A DNA stretch of 64,000 nt from Halobacterium wangiae (GTDB lineage: Archaea > Halobacteriota > Halobacteria > Halobacteriales > Halobacteriaceae), in NCBI RefSeq assembly GCF_021249345.1, contig NZ_CP089588.1:2852001-2916000 (forward strand), written 5' to 3'. This document shows, piece after piece, positions 42,924-52,331 of this stretch. Positions within the stretch are counted from its first letter, which is position 1. Each line of letters starts with the position of its first letter. The position numbers and the translations under genes were made by a program. The notes beneath the pieces were generated by a model, which was not told the DNA's origin, did not search any database, and worked only from the letters and a program-made list of their open reading frames with translations.

Positions 42924-44933
42924 TCAGAGAGTCGCAACGTCCAGAATCGTCACCACGTCGCCCTCACCGAGCACGGCTGCCCCAGAGAGTCCGGGGATGC
43001 CCGAGAGGATTCCCTCGAAGGGTTTGACGACGACCTCCTCCTGACCCCGGACGTCGTCGCAGTGGATCGCTACCTGCCGCTCGGTGTCCCGGATGCGCAC
43101 GAGCATCCCGTCGCCGTTCCGTGTCTCGCCGGGGACCTCCAGCGCGGAGCCGAGTCGGACGAGCGGGTAGACGGTCTCGTCGTAGGTGATGACCTCCTCG
43201 CCGTCGACGGACTTCACGGGTTTCATCCGGGAGATCTCGTCGACGGTCTTGATCGGGATGCCGTACTCCTCGCCGCCGCTCTCCACGAACAGCACCTTCA
43301 CGATGGCGACGGTCACCGGCAGCGTCATCGTGAACGTCGTCCCCTCGCCGGGGACACTGTTCACGGAGACGGAGCCATCAAGTCGAGTGACGGTGTCGCG
43401 GACGACGTCCATCCCGACGCCGCGGCCGGAGACGTCCGTCACCTCCTCGTTCGTTGAGAACCCGGGGTGGAAGACGAGGTCCTCGACCTCCTCGTCGGTG
43501 AGCTCCTCGACCTCCTTGCGGGTCTTGATGCCCTTCTCGACGGCCTTCTCCCGCACGCGCTCGCGGTCGATGCCGCCGCCGTCGTCTTTCACCTGGATGA
43601 GCACGCGGTCGCGGTCGCGTTCCGCCGACAGCGTGATGGTGCCCTCGGGGGCCTTCCCGTCCTCTTCGCGGACCGCTGGGGGTTCGATGCCGTGGTCGAC
43701 GGCGTTGCGCAGCAGGTGCATCAGCGGGTCGCTGATCTCCGTCAGGATGGTGCGGTCGAGTTCCACGTCGTCGCCCTCGACCACGAAGTCGATGTCCTTG
43801 CCCTGTTCGCGGGCGAGGTCCCGGACGAGTCGCGGGAACTTCCCGACGATCTTCTTCATCGGGACCAGCCGCATGTCCATCACAGTGTCCTGGAGACTCG
43901 AGGTGATCTTGTCGAGTTCGTCCAGTTCGTCGAGCACCGCGCGGTCGCTGTCCTCGACGCCGCGCCGGAGTTTGATGCGCGTGGTCACGAGCTGCTCGAC
44001 GAGCCCGTGGAGTTCGTCTAGCTGGTCGACGTCCACGCGTACGGACTGGATCTCAGTGTCCGTGGACTGGACCGCGGACGCCTCCGCTTCGTCGGCACCC
44101 TCGTCGCTCGTCTCCGCCGGAGACTCCTCGCTGGTGTCGGTAGCGTCACCGCCCCCAACACCCGTATCGTCGTCACCCGTGACGTCCTCGTCGCCGGTTG
44201 CACCGAGGTCACCGGTGAGTTCGGAGACGGTCGCGTCGGTGAGTTTCGGGAACGACCGGACGGTGTCGGCGACGTCCGACATCTCGGTGGCGACGACGAG
44301 GTCGAAACCGTCGTCGAACTCGCCGTCGTTGATCGCGTCCGGTTCCGGAACCGCACCGAGGAGGTCGAACGCCTCGGTCGCGGCCTCCATGACGAACATG
44401 CCGTCGACGCCCTTCATCTGGGAGCCGGACATGTCCACGTGGACGTGGAAGACGCCGCCGTCGGCGTCCTCCAGCGTCGCGGCGTCGACGACCGAGAGCG
44501 GGTCGAAGTCGGCCTCGACCGCTCCCTCGTCGTCGGCTGGCTCGGCTTCGGCCGCCGCAGCCTCGTCGAGAACTGCGCGCACGGACTCGCTGGTCTCCGA
44601 GACGTCCCGCTGGACCTCGCCGTGGGCCTCGATGTCGTCGAGACACGCCTCGATGTCGTCGACACCCTCGAACACCCGGTCCATGCGGCCCGAGGTCACC
44701 TCGAGTTCGCCCTGGCGCATCTCGTCGAGGAGGTCCTCGACGGCGTGCGCCAGGTCGCTGGCGCCCTCGAACCCCATCGCGCCGAAGTTCCCCTTCAGCG
44801 TGTGGGCAGTCCGGAAGATGGCGTCCATCGCCTCCTCGTTGCCCGGGTCGGACTCCAGTTCGAGCAGTGCGTTGTTCAGGTTCGTTACGTGTTCTTCGCC
44901 CTCGCGAACGAATGCTTCGAGATAGTCGTCCAT
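42924..44933 (-). CDS. cheA: CheA chemotaxis histidine kinase
   Basis: A 669-residue kinase. Residue His44 in FRTAHTLKGNFGAMGF is the phosphorylated His of the P1 domain. An acidic, Thr/Ser-rich linker follows, then P3 (QLDELHGLVEQLVTTRIKLR), the ATPase domain with HLLRNAVDHGIEPP (N box) and DDGGGIDRERV (G1), and a CheW-like P5 domain. CheA phosphorylates CheY and CheB. It overlaps the cheB stop as ATGA. Confidence 0.97.
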   Translation of the reverse strand: MDDYLEAFVREGEEHVTNLNNALLELESDPGNEEAMDAIFRTAHTLKGNFGAMGFEGASDLAHAVEDLLDEMRQGELEVTSGRMDRVFEGVDDIEACLDDIEAHGEVQRDVSETSESVRAVLDEAAAAEAEPADDEGAVEADFDPLSVVDAATLEDADGGVFHVHVDMSGSQMKGVDGMFVMEAATEAFDLLGAVPEPDAINDGEFDDGFDLVVATEMSDVADTVRSFPKLTDATVSELTGDLGATGDEDVTGDDDTGVGGGDATDTSEESPAETSDEGADEAEASAVQSTDTEIQSVRVDVDQLDELHGLVEQLVTTRIKLRRGVEDSDRAVLDELDELDKITSSLQDTVMDMRLVPMKKIVGKFPRLVRDLAREQGKDIDFVVEGDDVELDRTILTEISDPLMHLLRNAVDHGIEPPAVREEDGKAPEGTITLSAERDRDRVLIQVKDDGGGIDRERVREKAVEKGIKTRKEVEELTDEEVEDLVFHPGFSTNEEVTDVSGRGVGMDVVRDTVTRLDGSVSVNSVPGEGTTFTMTLPVTVAIVKVLFVESGGEEYGIPIKTVDEISRMKPVKSVDGEEVITYDETVYPLVRLGSALEVPGETRNGDGMLVRIRDTERQVAIHCDDVRGQEEVVVKPFEGILSGIPGLSGAAVLGEGDVVTILDVATL

Positions 44934-45973
44934 CAGGAACTCCTCCGTATTGAATCGGTGATCGCCTCGGTCAGCCGGTCGGCCGGTCGCACCTCGTCCA
45001 CGCAGCCGGTCTCGATGGCGCGCTGCGGGATGCCGAACACGGCGCTGGTCTCCTCGTCCTGTGCGAACGTCCGCCCACCGGCCTCCTTGACCGAACAGAC
45101 GCCGTCCGCGCCGTCCGTCCCCATACCGGTGAGGACGACTGCGACGAGCGGGTCCGTGACCCGCTCGGCGGCCGTCTCCATCGTCACGTCGATGGCCGGC
45201 CGGACGCTGTGCTGGCGCTCGCTCTGGTCGAGACGGACGCGCAGGCGTCCGTTCGAGTAGCCCGACACCCGCATGTGGTAGTCACCGCGGGCGACGAGCC
45301 CTTCGCCGCCGCTGATTCGAGCGCCGTCCTCGGCCTCCTTGATGTCGTACTCGCTGGTGTCGTCCAGCCGGTTCGCGAACCGCGTCGTGAACTGGGCCGG
45401 CATGTGCTGGACCACCAGCACGCGGAAGTCAGCCTCCCGCGGCAGCGAACCGAGGATCGACTCCACGACGTTCGGACCGCCGGTCGACGCGCCGACGAGC
45501 AGCGTCGGGTGGTCGACGTACTCGTCTGCGCTCGTGGACTCGGCCGGCGCCGTCTGCTCGACGCCGTGGCCGGCCGTCGGGTCCGCCGTGGCGACGCGTT
45601 CGACGGTCGCGACGAGTTCGTCGCTGTGGCCCGAGAGCTCCGTCGAGATGGTGCCACCGGGCTTCGCGAACGCGTCCACTGCACCGCGCTCCATCGCTTC
45701 GAGCGTGGCGTCGGCGTCCTCCGTCGTCAGCGCCGACAGCATCAGGATCGGCGTCGGCGCTCGCGACATGACGGCCTCGACGGCCTCGATGCCGTTCATC
45801 TTCGGCATCTCGACGTCCATCGTCACCACGTCGGGTTCGACGGCCTCGACCTTCTTGACGGCCTGCTTGCCGTTCGCGGCCGTGTCCACGACGTCGATAC
45901 CCCCGTCCTCCAGGATGTCGCTGATGACCGTCCGCATGAAGTGGGAGTCGTCGACCACCAGCGCACGCGTCAT
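44933..45973 (-). CDS. cheB: CheB methylesterase/deamidase with receiver domain
   Basis: A 346-residue protein. The receiver domain (VVDDSHFMR; TMDVEMPKMNG with the phospho-Asp) spans residues 1-120. The esterase domain has the Ser in GASTGGPNVVE, the His in VVQHMPAQFT and the Asp in GMGTDGADGV. CheB removes methyl groups from transducers when phosphorylated by CheA. Its ATG overlaps the cheY stop (ATGA). Confidence 0.97.
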   Translation of the reverse strand: MTRALVVDDSHFMRTVISDILEDGGIDVVDTAANGKQAVKKVEAVEPDVVTMDVEMPKMNGIEAVEAVMSRAPTPILMLSALTTEDADATLEAMERGAVDAFAKPGGTISTELSGHSDELVATVERVATADPTAGHGVEQTAPAESTSADEYVDHPTLLVGASTGGPNVVESILGSLPREADFRVLVVQHMPAQFTTRFANRLDDTSEYDIKEAEDGARISGGEGLVARGDYHMRVSGYSNGRLRVRLDQSERQHSVRPAIDVTMETAAERVTDPLVAVVLTGMGTDGADGVCSVKEAGGRTFAQDEETSAVFGIPQRAIETGCVDEVRPADRLTEAITDSIRRSS

Positions 45974-46332
45974 GCCGTGAGCACGTCGGAGATCGCGTCC
46001 ATCACGCTGGGCTTCTGGAACGGCTTCGTGATGTAGCCGTCCGCGCCAGCCTTGACGGCCTTCTTCATCTTCTCCTCCTGGCCGATGCTCGTGCACATGA
46101 TGACGTGTGCGCCGGCGTCGAACTCCTTGATCTCGGAGGTCGCCTCGATGCCGTCGCGGATGGGCATCACGATGTCCATCATCACGAGGTCGGGGTCGTA
46201 CTCCTTGTACATCTCCACTGCCTCGACCCCGTTCTCGGCCTCGTCCGCGATCTCGAACTCCTCTTCGAGAATCTCGCGGAGTAGGTTCCGCATAAACTCT
46301 GAGTCGTCCACAAGTAGGACCTGCTTCGCCAT
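45970..46332 (-). CDS. cheY: CheY response regulator
   Basis: A 120-residue single receiver domain. Acidic pocket D9-D10, phospho-acceptor D53 (VMMDIVMP), T81 and K103 (TKPF) are all in place. CheY-P binds CheF, which acts on the ArlCDE switch. A TATA element (minus strand, 46356-46364) lies 24-32 bp upstream, so the gene has a leaderless promoter of its own inside the che run. Confidence 0.97.
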   Translation of the reverse strand: MAKQVLLVDDSEFMRNLLREILEEEFEIADEAENGVEAVEMYKEYDPDLVMMDIVMPIRDGIEATSEIKEFDAGAHVIMCTSIGQEEKMKKAVKAGADGYITKPFQKPSVMDAISDVLTA

Positions 46333-46355
46333 GGTTCACCCCTTTGGAGAAGGGG

Positions 46356-46364
46356 CTAATAAAG
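46356..46364 (-). promoter_or_regulatory. TATA element of cheY
   Basis: CTTTATTAG on the minus strand, 24-32 bp before the ATG at 46332. It marks a likely leaderless promoter for cheY-cheB-cheA and the genes after them. Confidence 0.65.
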
Positions 46365-46379
46365 CCTCGTCACCGATTA

Positions 46380-46916
46380 TCAGTGCTGATTGTCCTCGCT
46401 CTCGTCGTCCGACACCGCGGCGATGAGCCGGTCGATGTCGAGCCACAGCACCAGTTCGACGTCGACGTCCGCTTCTTCCTCGTCCTCCCCGGCCACACCC
46501 TTCCGGATGACCCCCTTGACGAGTTCCTGTTCGACGGCCGAGGTGCCGATGCGGGACACGCGCTCGCCGGTGTCGATCTGGGCCTCCGGGTAGCCGGAGA
46601 CCTCCGTCACTTCGGCGACGCGGAGACCGATCTTCTGCTTGTCGTCGGCGCGGTCGAGGACGAGGATGTTGTCCGAGGCGAGGTCGCCCTCGATGGCGAG
46701 GAACTCCCGCGGGTCGACGATAGCGGTCGTCTCACCCCGGAGGTCCATCACACCTTCGACGGCGTCGGGGGCCCGCGGGACGCGAGTCACCTGCTTGGAC
46801 TCGACGATGCTGTCCACCGCGTCGATGTCGATGGCGCAGACCTCGTCGCCGAGGCGGAACTCGACGACGTGAGCGTCGTTGGTCACTACCCGGTCGGCCT
46901 CCTCGAGGTTCATCAT
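46380..46916 (-). CDS. cheW1: CheW chemotaxis coupling protein (che operon copy)
   Basis: A 178-residue CheW. Core features are VVEFRLGDEVCAIDIDAVDSI and GVMDLRGETTAIVDPREFLAI; the C-terminal part adds an acidic loop (AGEDEEEADVDVELVLW). Two adjacent Met codons (46916, 46913) can serve as start, and an upstream in-frame GTG at 46928 is possible. It couples transducers to CheA. It lies 42 bp after the DUF7500-like gene. Confidence 0.92.
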   Translation of the reverse strand: MMNLEEADRVVTNDAHVVEFRLGDEVCAIDIDAVDSIVESKQVTRVPRAPDAVEGVMDLRGETTAIVDPREFLAIEGDLASDNILVLDRADDKQKIGLRVAEVTEVSGYPEAQIDTGERVSRIGTSAVEQELVKGVIRKGVAGEDEEEADVDVELVLWLDIDRLIAAVSDDESEDNQH

Positions 46917-46958
46917 ACCCCGAACCACGAGAGACCACGACCAAAACTGTTTCGCGGA

Positions 46959-47582
46959 CTACCGTCGCGGGAACACGAGTCCGTCCTCCTCCGAGACCGT
47001 CGAGACGAGGTCACCGATCGTGTCGTCGGGCCCGAGCTCCTGGTCTTCCAGGTACGCCACGAGCCGCGCTGTCGGGTACCGGACGTTGACGGTCGACTCC
47101 GAGAGCAGGATGCCCAGCGCTTCGTCGACGGACGTGTCGCCCGCGACCTGTCGCGCGTACCAGACGAGCAGGCCGTCGAACGCGGAGCCGATGTCGTCGG
47201 TGGCGAGCTGCTGGTGGTTGACGTCGCTCCCGGTCTTCGCGGAGATGTGGTAGGCGTAGGTGCTGTCGTGGTCGGACAGTTCGTCGCCGAGCCACCGCTT
47301 GACGTCCCCGCCAGATATCTGGTCGACGGGGTCGACGTCGGGCCGTGGCTCCGGTTCTGGCTCGGCTTCTGGTTCAGCTTCTGGCTCGGCCCCGGGGTCG
47401 CCTCGTCCTCCGGTCGTCTCCGGGTCAGCCGCAGCGTCGGTGTTGGTCGGCGGGCCGTCGGCCCCGATGACGTAGCGCCCCTCGTCCAGTTTCGCCACGT
47501 CCTCCTGGGCCTCGATGTCGAGTTCCTCCGGGGAGAGCACCTCTCCCTCGGCGTCCTGTTGCCCGTCGCCACCTGAGACCAT
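46959..47582 (-). CDS. Che-cluster protein with acidic/EP-rich linker, DUF7500-like
   Basis: A 207-residue cytoplasmic protein. The acidic N-terminus (EVLSPEELDIEAQEDVAKLDE) is followed by an Ala-Glu-Pro repeat (residues ~65-80) and a folded C-terminal domain (~88-205). No catalytic motif is visible. Similar genes, DUF7500 in my recollection, lie next to cheW in haloarchaea. It is the first gene of the che run and its promoter carries the ATAGACTTTAG motif, so it probably takes part in taxis signalling. Function unknown. Confidence 0.7.
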   Translation of the reverse strand: MVSGGDGQQDAEGEVLSPEELDIEAQEDVAKLDEGRYVIGADGPPTNTDAAADPETTGGRGDPGAEPEAEPEAEPEPEPRPDVDPVDQISGGDVKRWLGDELSDHDSTYAYHISAKTGSDVNHQQLATDDIGSAFDGLLVWYARQVAGDTSVDEALGILLSESTVNVRYPTARLVAYLEDQELGPDDTIGDLVSTVSEEDGLVFPRR

Positions 47583-47605
47583 GCGCTCAGTTGAGAGCGA
47601 CCACT

Positions 47606-47616
47606 CTAAAGTCTAT
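47606..47616 (-). promoter_or_regulatory. ATAGACTTTAG motif upstream of the che operon
   Basis: The 11-mer, read on the minus strand, sits 24-34 bp before the ATG at 47582, the position of a TATA box. The identical 11-mer is found upstream of the archaellins at 34745-34755. Confidence 0.5.
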
Positions 47617-47871
47617 CGCGGCCCCGTCCCCAGGCGCCGAGTCGGCCGGCGGCCCGGCGCCGCCGGTTGGCACCGGATACCCCCAGTAGGCTGTCAGTAG
47701 TTATTGGCGTGTCTCTTGACAGTCACGCCACCGTGGCAGCACACAGCAGCGGGCAGGACCCCACGCCAGGCGTCGCCGCCATCCGGGGAGTCGTCGCCGC
47801 GGCGGACGGTTCGTGTCCGGAGTAGCGACCAACTACAGGCAGCTTATCACACAACCGATTCACTCTCACTC
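47617..47871. other. Intergenic region between che operon and membrane protein
   Basis: About 255 bp with no convincing gene. It holds the promoter of the membrane protein at 47872 in its right part (an AT-richer stretch around 47842-47852, AGCTTATCAC). I see no repeat or mobile-element remnant. Confidence 0.4.
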
Positions 47872-48774
47872 ATGGCATGGTACGCGGTCCGCGCCCTTGA
47901 CGACGCCATCTCGGAGACGCAGTCACTCCTCCTCCCGTTCGACCTCGGCACGTGGGTTCGGCTCGCCGTCATCACCGTCTTCGCGGGGCTGTCGGCCCCC
48001 CAGACGCCGACGTTCTCCTGGGAGGTGCCGCCGCAGGCGGCCGTCGAGACGACGACCGAACTGTCGCCGCCCGACCTCCCGGCTATCGTCCTCGGCGTCG
48101 TACTGGCCGTCGTCACGCTCGGTCTCCTGTTCGCGCTCGTCGGAGCGGTCATGGAGTTCGTGCTCGTCGACGCGGTGCGGTCGAAGTCCCCCCGAATCGT
48201 CGCTCCGTTCCGTCGCCGTCTCGGCGCGGGACTGCGACTGTTCGGCTTCCGGCTCGTCGTCATGCTCGCGGTGTTCGTCGCCGTGCTCGGCGTCGTCGTC
48301 CCGGTCGGACTCGCCGTGGTCTTCGAGGCCCCGGCGTGGCTACTGGCCCTCCTCGCGACCGTCCCCCTGCTCGTCGCCGCCGCCCTCGTCTCCGCGTTCG
48401 TCCTCGAGTTCACGACGGCGTTCGTGGTCCCCATAATGGCCGACGACGGGATCGGCGTCGCGGCCGGGTGGCGACGGCTCTGGCCGGCGGTGCGCGCCGA
48501 CTGGCAGCAGTTCGCGGTCTACGCGCTGGTGAAGGTCGTCCTGCTCGTCGGGGCCGGGTTCCTGCTCGGTCTCGCGGGCGCCATCGTCGCCGTGCCGGCC
48601 GGGCTGGTCGTGCTCTCTGGCGCGCTCACCGGGCTGGCCCTGGTCGCCGTCGCCATCACGCTGGTCGTCGCGCTGGTCGTCATCGCCGGCGTGACCGTCC
48701 CGCTGGTGACCTTCCTGCGCTACCACTCGCTGTGTACGATGGACGCCTCCGAGTTGCCGTTCACGCTCCGGTGA
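47872..48774 (+). CDS. Polytopic membrane protein, DUF7544-like
   Basis: A 300-residue protein with about six hydrophobic segments. The first ~35 residues (DDAISETQSLLLPFDLGTWVRLAVITVF) are followed by a loop with acidic and Pro residues and then helices near 80-105, 135-160, 165-190, 230-255 and 260-285. It resembles DUF7544/DUF4013-type haloarchaeal proteins. The ATG 47872 is preferred, since upstream in-frame codons look unlike coding sequence. Convergent with the helicase by 14 bp. Function unknown. Confidence 0.7.
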   Translation: MAWYAVRALDDAISETQSLLLPFDLGTWVRLAVITVFAGLSAPQTPTFSWEVPPQAAVETTTELSPPDLPAIVLGVVLAVVTLGLLFALVGAVMEFVLVDAVRSKSPRIVAPFRRRLGAGLRLFGFRLVVMLAVFVAVLGVVVPVGLAVVFEAPAWLLALLATVPLLVAAALVSAFVLEFTTAFVVPIMADDGIGVAAGWRRLWPAVRADWQQFAVYALVKVVLLVGAGFLLGLAGAIVAVPAGLVVLSGALTGLALVAVAITLVVALVVIAGVTVPLVTFLRYHSLCTMDASELPFTLR

Positions 48775-51058
48775 GTGCGGCGAGTAACGTGATGGCGAGG
48801 TCCTTATCGAGTGGGTCGTTAGCGTTCCCGCACTGGGGAGACTGCACGCACGCCGGGCAGCCGTCCTCGCAGTCGCAGGAGCGCAGCATCGACAGCGTGC
48901 GCTCGGCGAGATCATAGACGCTGTCGAAGCCGGCGCGCGTCAGTCCCACGCCTCCGGGGTAGCCGTCGTAGACGAAGATCGTGGGTCGCCCGGTCCGTGG
49001 GTGCAGCGGCGTCGAGAGGCCGCCGATGTCGCCGCGGTCGCAGAGCAGTTCGGTCGGGAACATCGAGATCATCGCGTGTTCGGCGGCATGAATCGCCCCC
49101 GGCAGGTCGCCGCCGGCGCGCAGTTCCGCCTCCACGTCTCTGGGAACGGTGAAGTAGAGCGCCCGGGTTTCGAGGGTCTGTTCGGGGAGGTCCAGGGACA
49201 GCGTGTCGATGGTCTCGCCGCGCTTCGGGTCGCGGCGCTCGTAGCCCGTGACGGCCGTCGTGAGCGTGATGTCCGCGAACCGCACCGGGACGTCGTGGGC
49301 GAACGGGTAGCGCTCCTCGCGGTCCTCTCGCACCTCGATGGTCTTGTCCGTGAGGACGCGGGTGTAGTGGTCGGCCCACGTCGGCTGGAGGCGGGCGACA
49401 CAGCGGTCGAGGTCCAGGTCCGCCACCTCGTAGCGCTGGCCCTGGTGGTGGTAGATGGCGCCAGGGTGGGCGTCCCTGATCGCGTCCGAGAACTGGAGCG
49501 TCGCGAGCGTGTCGTTCGAGCCGTCGAGCAGTCTGACCTCCCGGTCGTCGATCGTCCGGAGGCTCATCTCGTGCTGGGGGCTGCCCTCCCCAGCGTACGT
49601 CCAGCGAGTACCGTACTCCGTGTCGCGGCGCTCCAGCTCGCCCCCCTCTTCGAGCACCGAGACGCGCTCCTCGAACCGTGGGAAGTAGTGGTCGTCGTCG
49701 GGTTTCAGCCAGTTCTCGCGGGCCGCAGACCGCAGGTGGTCGTCGAGCAGGTGTTCGTTCGCCGGGTCGACGACGGCCCGCTCCGGGTCTCCTTCGAACA
49801 GTTCCTCCGGGTGCGCCATCACGTACTGGTCGAGCTGGTCCTCCCCGGCGACGAGTACGACCGCGGCGTCCTCGGTGCCCCGGCCCGCACGCCCCGCGCG
49901 CTGGAACGTGTTCATCTTCGTCCCCGGGTAGCCGTCGAGGAGGACGGCGTCGAGGCCGCCGACGTCGACGCCGAGTTCGAGTGCGTTGGTGCTCCAGACG
50001 CCGCGCAGGTCGCCGTCGTGCAGTCGCGTCTCGAGGTCGCGTCGGCGGTCGTCCGTCAGCGACCCCTGGTACGCCGCGACGGCGTCCGCGAGGTCTCCGC
50101 TGCCGCGTTCTTGGAGGTCGTCGGTGGTCGCGGTGGCGTTGCGCTCGGCGCCCTGTCTGGAGCGCGTGAACGCGAGCGTCTGGTGGCCCCGCGTGACCAG
50201 GTCGGCCATCAGGTGTCGAGTCTCGACGTGCGAGGAGCGGCGGCGGCCCTCGCCGCCGTCCTGCTCGGGCGGGTTCCACAGCAGCCAGTGAGTCGGTCCC
50301 GTCTCGCTGGTGTCCTCGTCGACGAGTGCGAACCCGTCCCCCGGCTTCCCGGTCACTCTGGCGGCGTGCTCGACGGGGTTGCCGATGGTCGCCGAACAAC
50401 AGACGAACTGAGGGGAGGCATCAAATCTTTCGCAGACGCGCCGCAGGCGCCGCAGGACCAGGGAGACGTGGCCGCCGAAGACGCCGCGGTACTCGTGGAC
50501 CTCGTCGAGGACGACGGTCTCCAGCCCGGAGAAGAACCACTCCCAGAGCCGGTGAGCGTGGGGGAGCAGTGCGTAGTGGAGCATGTCCGGATTCGTCAGC
50601 AGGACGGTCGGCATGCGGTCGCGCACCGCCTCCTTCTCGGACTTCGAGAGGCGTCCGGTGTAGGTGTCGACCTGTACGCGACTGCCGAAGCCGAGGTCGG
50701 CGGCGAGCGAGGAGAGGGTGTCCTCCTGGTCCGCGACGAGGGCGTTCTGCGGCCCGATGTAGAGGGTTCGCCCCCCGTGGTCCATCGCGCGTTCGAACGC
50801 CGGGACGGTGTACGCGAGGCTCTTCCCGCTCGCCGTCGGCGTCGCCACGACCACGTCGTCGCCGTCGCGTACTGCTTCGATGGCGTCCGCCTGGTGGTCG
50901 TACAGCTGGTCGATGCCGCGGTCAGCGAGCGCGGAGGCCAGCCGCGGTTCGAGAGCGACGTCTCTGGTTCTGGCCTCGCGTGCGGGGAGGGTCTGCTCGT
51001 GGGTCAACTGTCCGCTGTAGTGGTGGCGGGCGCGGAGCCAGTCGGCGAGGTCGTCCAC
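48761..51058 (-). CDS. DEAD/DEAH helicase, Hrq1/DUF1998 type
   Basis: A 765-residue SF2 helicase. Motif I ATPTASGKSLAYTVP, DEAH-like motif VVLDEVHEYRG, motif III CCSATIGN and motif VI FQRAGRAGRG are visible. The C-terminal domain ends with a Cys4 cluster (CDCEDGCPACVQSPQCGN), as in Hrq1/YprA-like helicases with a DUF1998 region. Yeast Hrq1 works in DNA repair of crosslinks. The start is GTG 51058. Convergent overlap of 14 bp with the membrane-protein gene. Confidence 0.9.
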   Translation of the reverse strand: MDDLADWLRARHHYSGQLTHEQTLPAREARTRDVALEPRLASALADRGIDQLYDHQADAIEAVRDGDDVVVATPTASGKSLAYTVPAFERAMDHGGRTLYIGPQNALVADQEDTLSSLAADLGFGSRVQVDTYTGRLSKSEKEAVRDRMPTVLLTNPDMLHYALLPHAHRLWEWFFSGLETVVLDEVHEYRGVFGGHVSLVLRRLRRVCERFDASPQFVCCSATIGNPVEHAARVTGKPGDGFALVDEDTSETGPTHWLLWNPPEQDGGEGRRRSSHVETRHLMADLVTRGHQTLAFTRSRQGAERNATATTDDLQERGSGDLADAVAAYQGSLTDDRRRDLETRLHDGDLRGVWSTNALELGVDVGGLDAVLLDGYPGTKMNTFQRAGRAGRGTEDAAVVLVAGEDQLDQYVMAHPEELFEGDPERAVVDPANEHLLDDHLRSAARENWLKPDDDHYFPRFEERVSVLEEGGELERRDTEYGTRWTYAGEGSPQHEMSLRTIDDREVRLLDGSNDTLATLQFSDAIRDAHPGAIYHHQGQRYEVADLDLDRCVARLQPTWADHYTRVLTDKTIEVREDREERYPFAHDVPVRFADITLTTAVTGYERRDPKRGETIDTLSLDLPEQTLETRALYFTVPRDVEAELRAGGDLPGAIHAAEHAMISMFPTELLCDRGDIGGLSTPLHPRTGRPTIFVYDGYPGGVGLTRAGFDSVYDLAERTLSMLRSCDCEDGCPACVQSPQCGNANDPLDKDLAITLLAALTGA

Positions 51059-51136
51059 GCGCCTACGTGGGGGTTCGGTGCTCTAACGGTTTCCGGTGGC
51101 CGACGGTTTTTGGACGAGGCACCCCTACTCGTGGGT

Positions 51137-51571
51137 GTGACCGATTCGCAGTTCGACGGCGTGCTCGTCTACGACGGTGACTGTCCGTTCTGCTCCGCGG
51201 CGGCGTCGGCGCTCCGCCGCGTCGACGGCGTCGGAGCGGTCGCACACGGAGACGACGCGGCGCGAGCGTTCCTCGAGGCCCAGTTCGACGACGCGCCGTT
51301 CGCGCTCGTGCTCGCGGACCGCCGGACTGACCGCGTCTACGTGGATCGGGACGCCGCCCGTGAACTCTGCGAGCGTGCGGGCGTCCCGGTACTGGTCCAG
51401 GACGTCGTGGGAGAGAACTACGAGTCCATCGCTGACGCGGTGCGGACCGTGGTCGGCGCCGACCGCGACCCCGACCCGTACCACGGCACCTACGAGTTCT
51501 CCGCGCCCGCTGCCGCTGCGTACGCGGACCTCGAAGCCGCCGCTGGTAGCATGCCACTCCGCATGGAGTAG
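51137..51571 (+). CDS. DCC1-like thiol-disulfide oxidoreductase (DUF393)
   Basis: A 144-residue protein. It opens with VYDGDCPFCSAAASALRR, the DxxCxxC motif of the DCC family, and continues with a thioredoxin-like fold. Members probably exchange disulfides, but substrates are mostly unknown. The GTG at 51137 starts the domain directly. It is divergent from the helicase with 78 bp between. Confidence 0.85.
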   Translation: MTDSQFDGVLVYDGDCPFCSAAASALRRVDGVGAVAHGDDAARAFLEAQFDDAPFALVLADRRTDRVYVDRDAARELCERAGVPVLVQDVVGENYESIADAVRTVVGADRDPDPYHGTYEFSAPAAAAYADLEAAAGSMPLRME

Positions 51572-51611
51572 TTGTCCGCTCCGGAACGGAACTTCGCGCG
51601 GCGTAAAGCAA

Positions 51612-51630
51612 TGTTACCCTGCGGTAAACA
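51612..51630. promoter_or_regulatory. Imperfect palindrome in ferritin-like gene promoter
   Basis: TGTTACC-CTGC-GGTAAACA is an inverted repeat (one indel) that ends 32 bp before the ATG at 51662, overlapping the expected BRE/TATA position. It differs from the DtxR-like boxes. It could be an operator for an oxidative-stress or metal regulator. Confidence 0.45.
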
Positions 51631-51661
51631 CTAAGTGACGAGTCGACGAAGGTACTGTCGT

Positions 51662-52288
51662 ATGTCCGACGACAAAAGACACGCCAGCGGCAGCGTCAAG
51701 CCCGGTGACACCTCGAAGCGCGTCGGGGCGGAGGTCGTCCGCGAGCGCGGCGGTGACCCCGAGGAGATCCGAGAGAAACTCGTCGACGCCATCGGGGCGG
51801 AGTTCACGACGTACTACTACTACACGAACCTCCGGTGTTTCCTGGCCGGCGAGGAGGACCTCAAGGAGATCACGGAGGACGCCCGCCTCGAAGACCGCGC
51901 GCACTTCGAACTCGTGATGCCACGGGTGTTCGAACTCGGCGGCCAGCTCCCGACCGACATGCGAGAGTTCGCGGACCGCGCGTCCTGTCCGGACGCCTAC
52001 CTGCCGGAGGACCCGACTCCCGTGAACATCCTCGAGACGCTGCTCGAAGCCGAGCGGTGTGCCATCCGGACGTGGGCCGAAGTGTGTGACATGACCCGCG
52101 ACTGCGACCCGCGCACCTACGACATGGCCCAGCGCATCTACAACGAGGAGGTCGACCACGAGGCGTGGTTCATCGAGTTGCTCAGCCGCGAGCGCGACGG
52201 CGTGAGCAACCCGGCGGGTCACTTCGTCCGCGGCGAACCCGGCGACGCCCCGTACTCCACGAACAACCGGTTCAACGACTCCGCGTGA
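51662..52288 (+). CDS. Ferritin-like di-iron protein (DpsA-related)
   Basis: A 208-residue protein with a four-helix ferritin fold. Di-iron ligand candidates are visible in [26 protein letters not shown] (ExxH), [14 protein letters not shown] and [15 protein letters not shown] (ExxH). Haloarchaeal Dps-like proteins take up Fe2+ with peroxide and protect DNA. It has a polar, basic N-terminus ([12 protein letters not shown]) and a disordered C-terminus. The ATG 51662 is preferred over an in-frame start at 51635. A ferredoxin gene follows after 43 bp. Confidence 0.82.
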   Translation: MSDDKRHASGSVKPGDTSKRVGAEVVRERGGDPEEIREKLVDAIGAEFTTYYYYTNLRCFLAGEEDLKEITEDARLEDRAHFELVMPRVFELGGQLPTDMREFADRASCPDAYLPEDPTPVNILETLLEAERCAIRTWAEVCDMTRDCDPRTYDMAQRIYNEEVDHEAWFIELLSRERDGVSNPAGHFVRGEPGDAPYSTNNRFNDSA

Positions 52289-52331
52289 GCGGGGCCGACG
52301 ACCCTATTTCTCTCGCGCGAGAAGATACCGT

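Noticed and set aside
43186-44925. A 579-codon plus-strand, Ser-rich frame
   Set aside because: It is the antisense of cheA; Ser/Thr richness comes from antisense reading of Asp/Glu codons.
47340-47400. Repeats of GGCTCnGGnTCnGG-like sequence
   Set aside because: They are the codons of the Ala-Glu-Pro linker in the DUF7500-like protein and not a separate DNA repeat.
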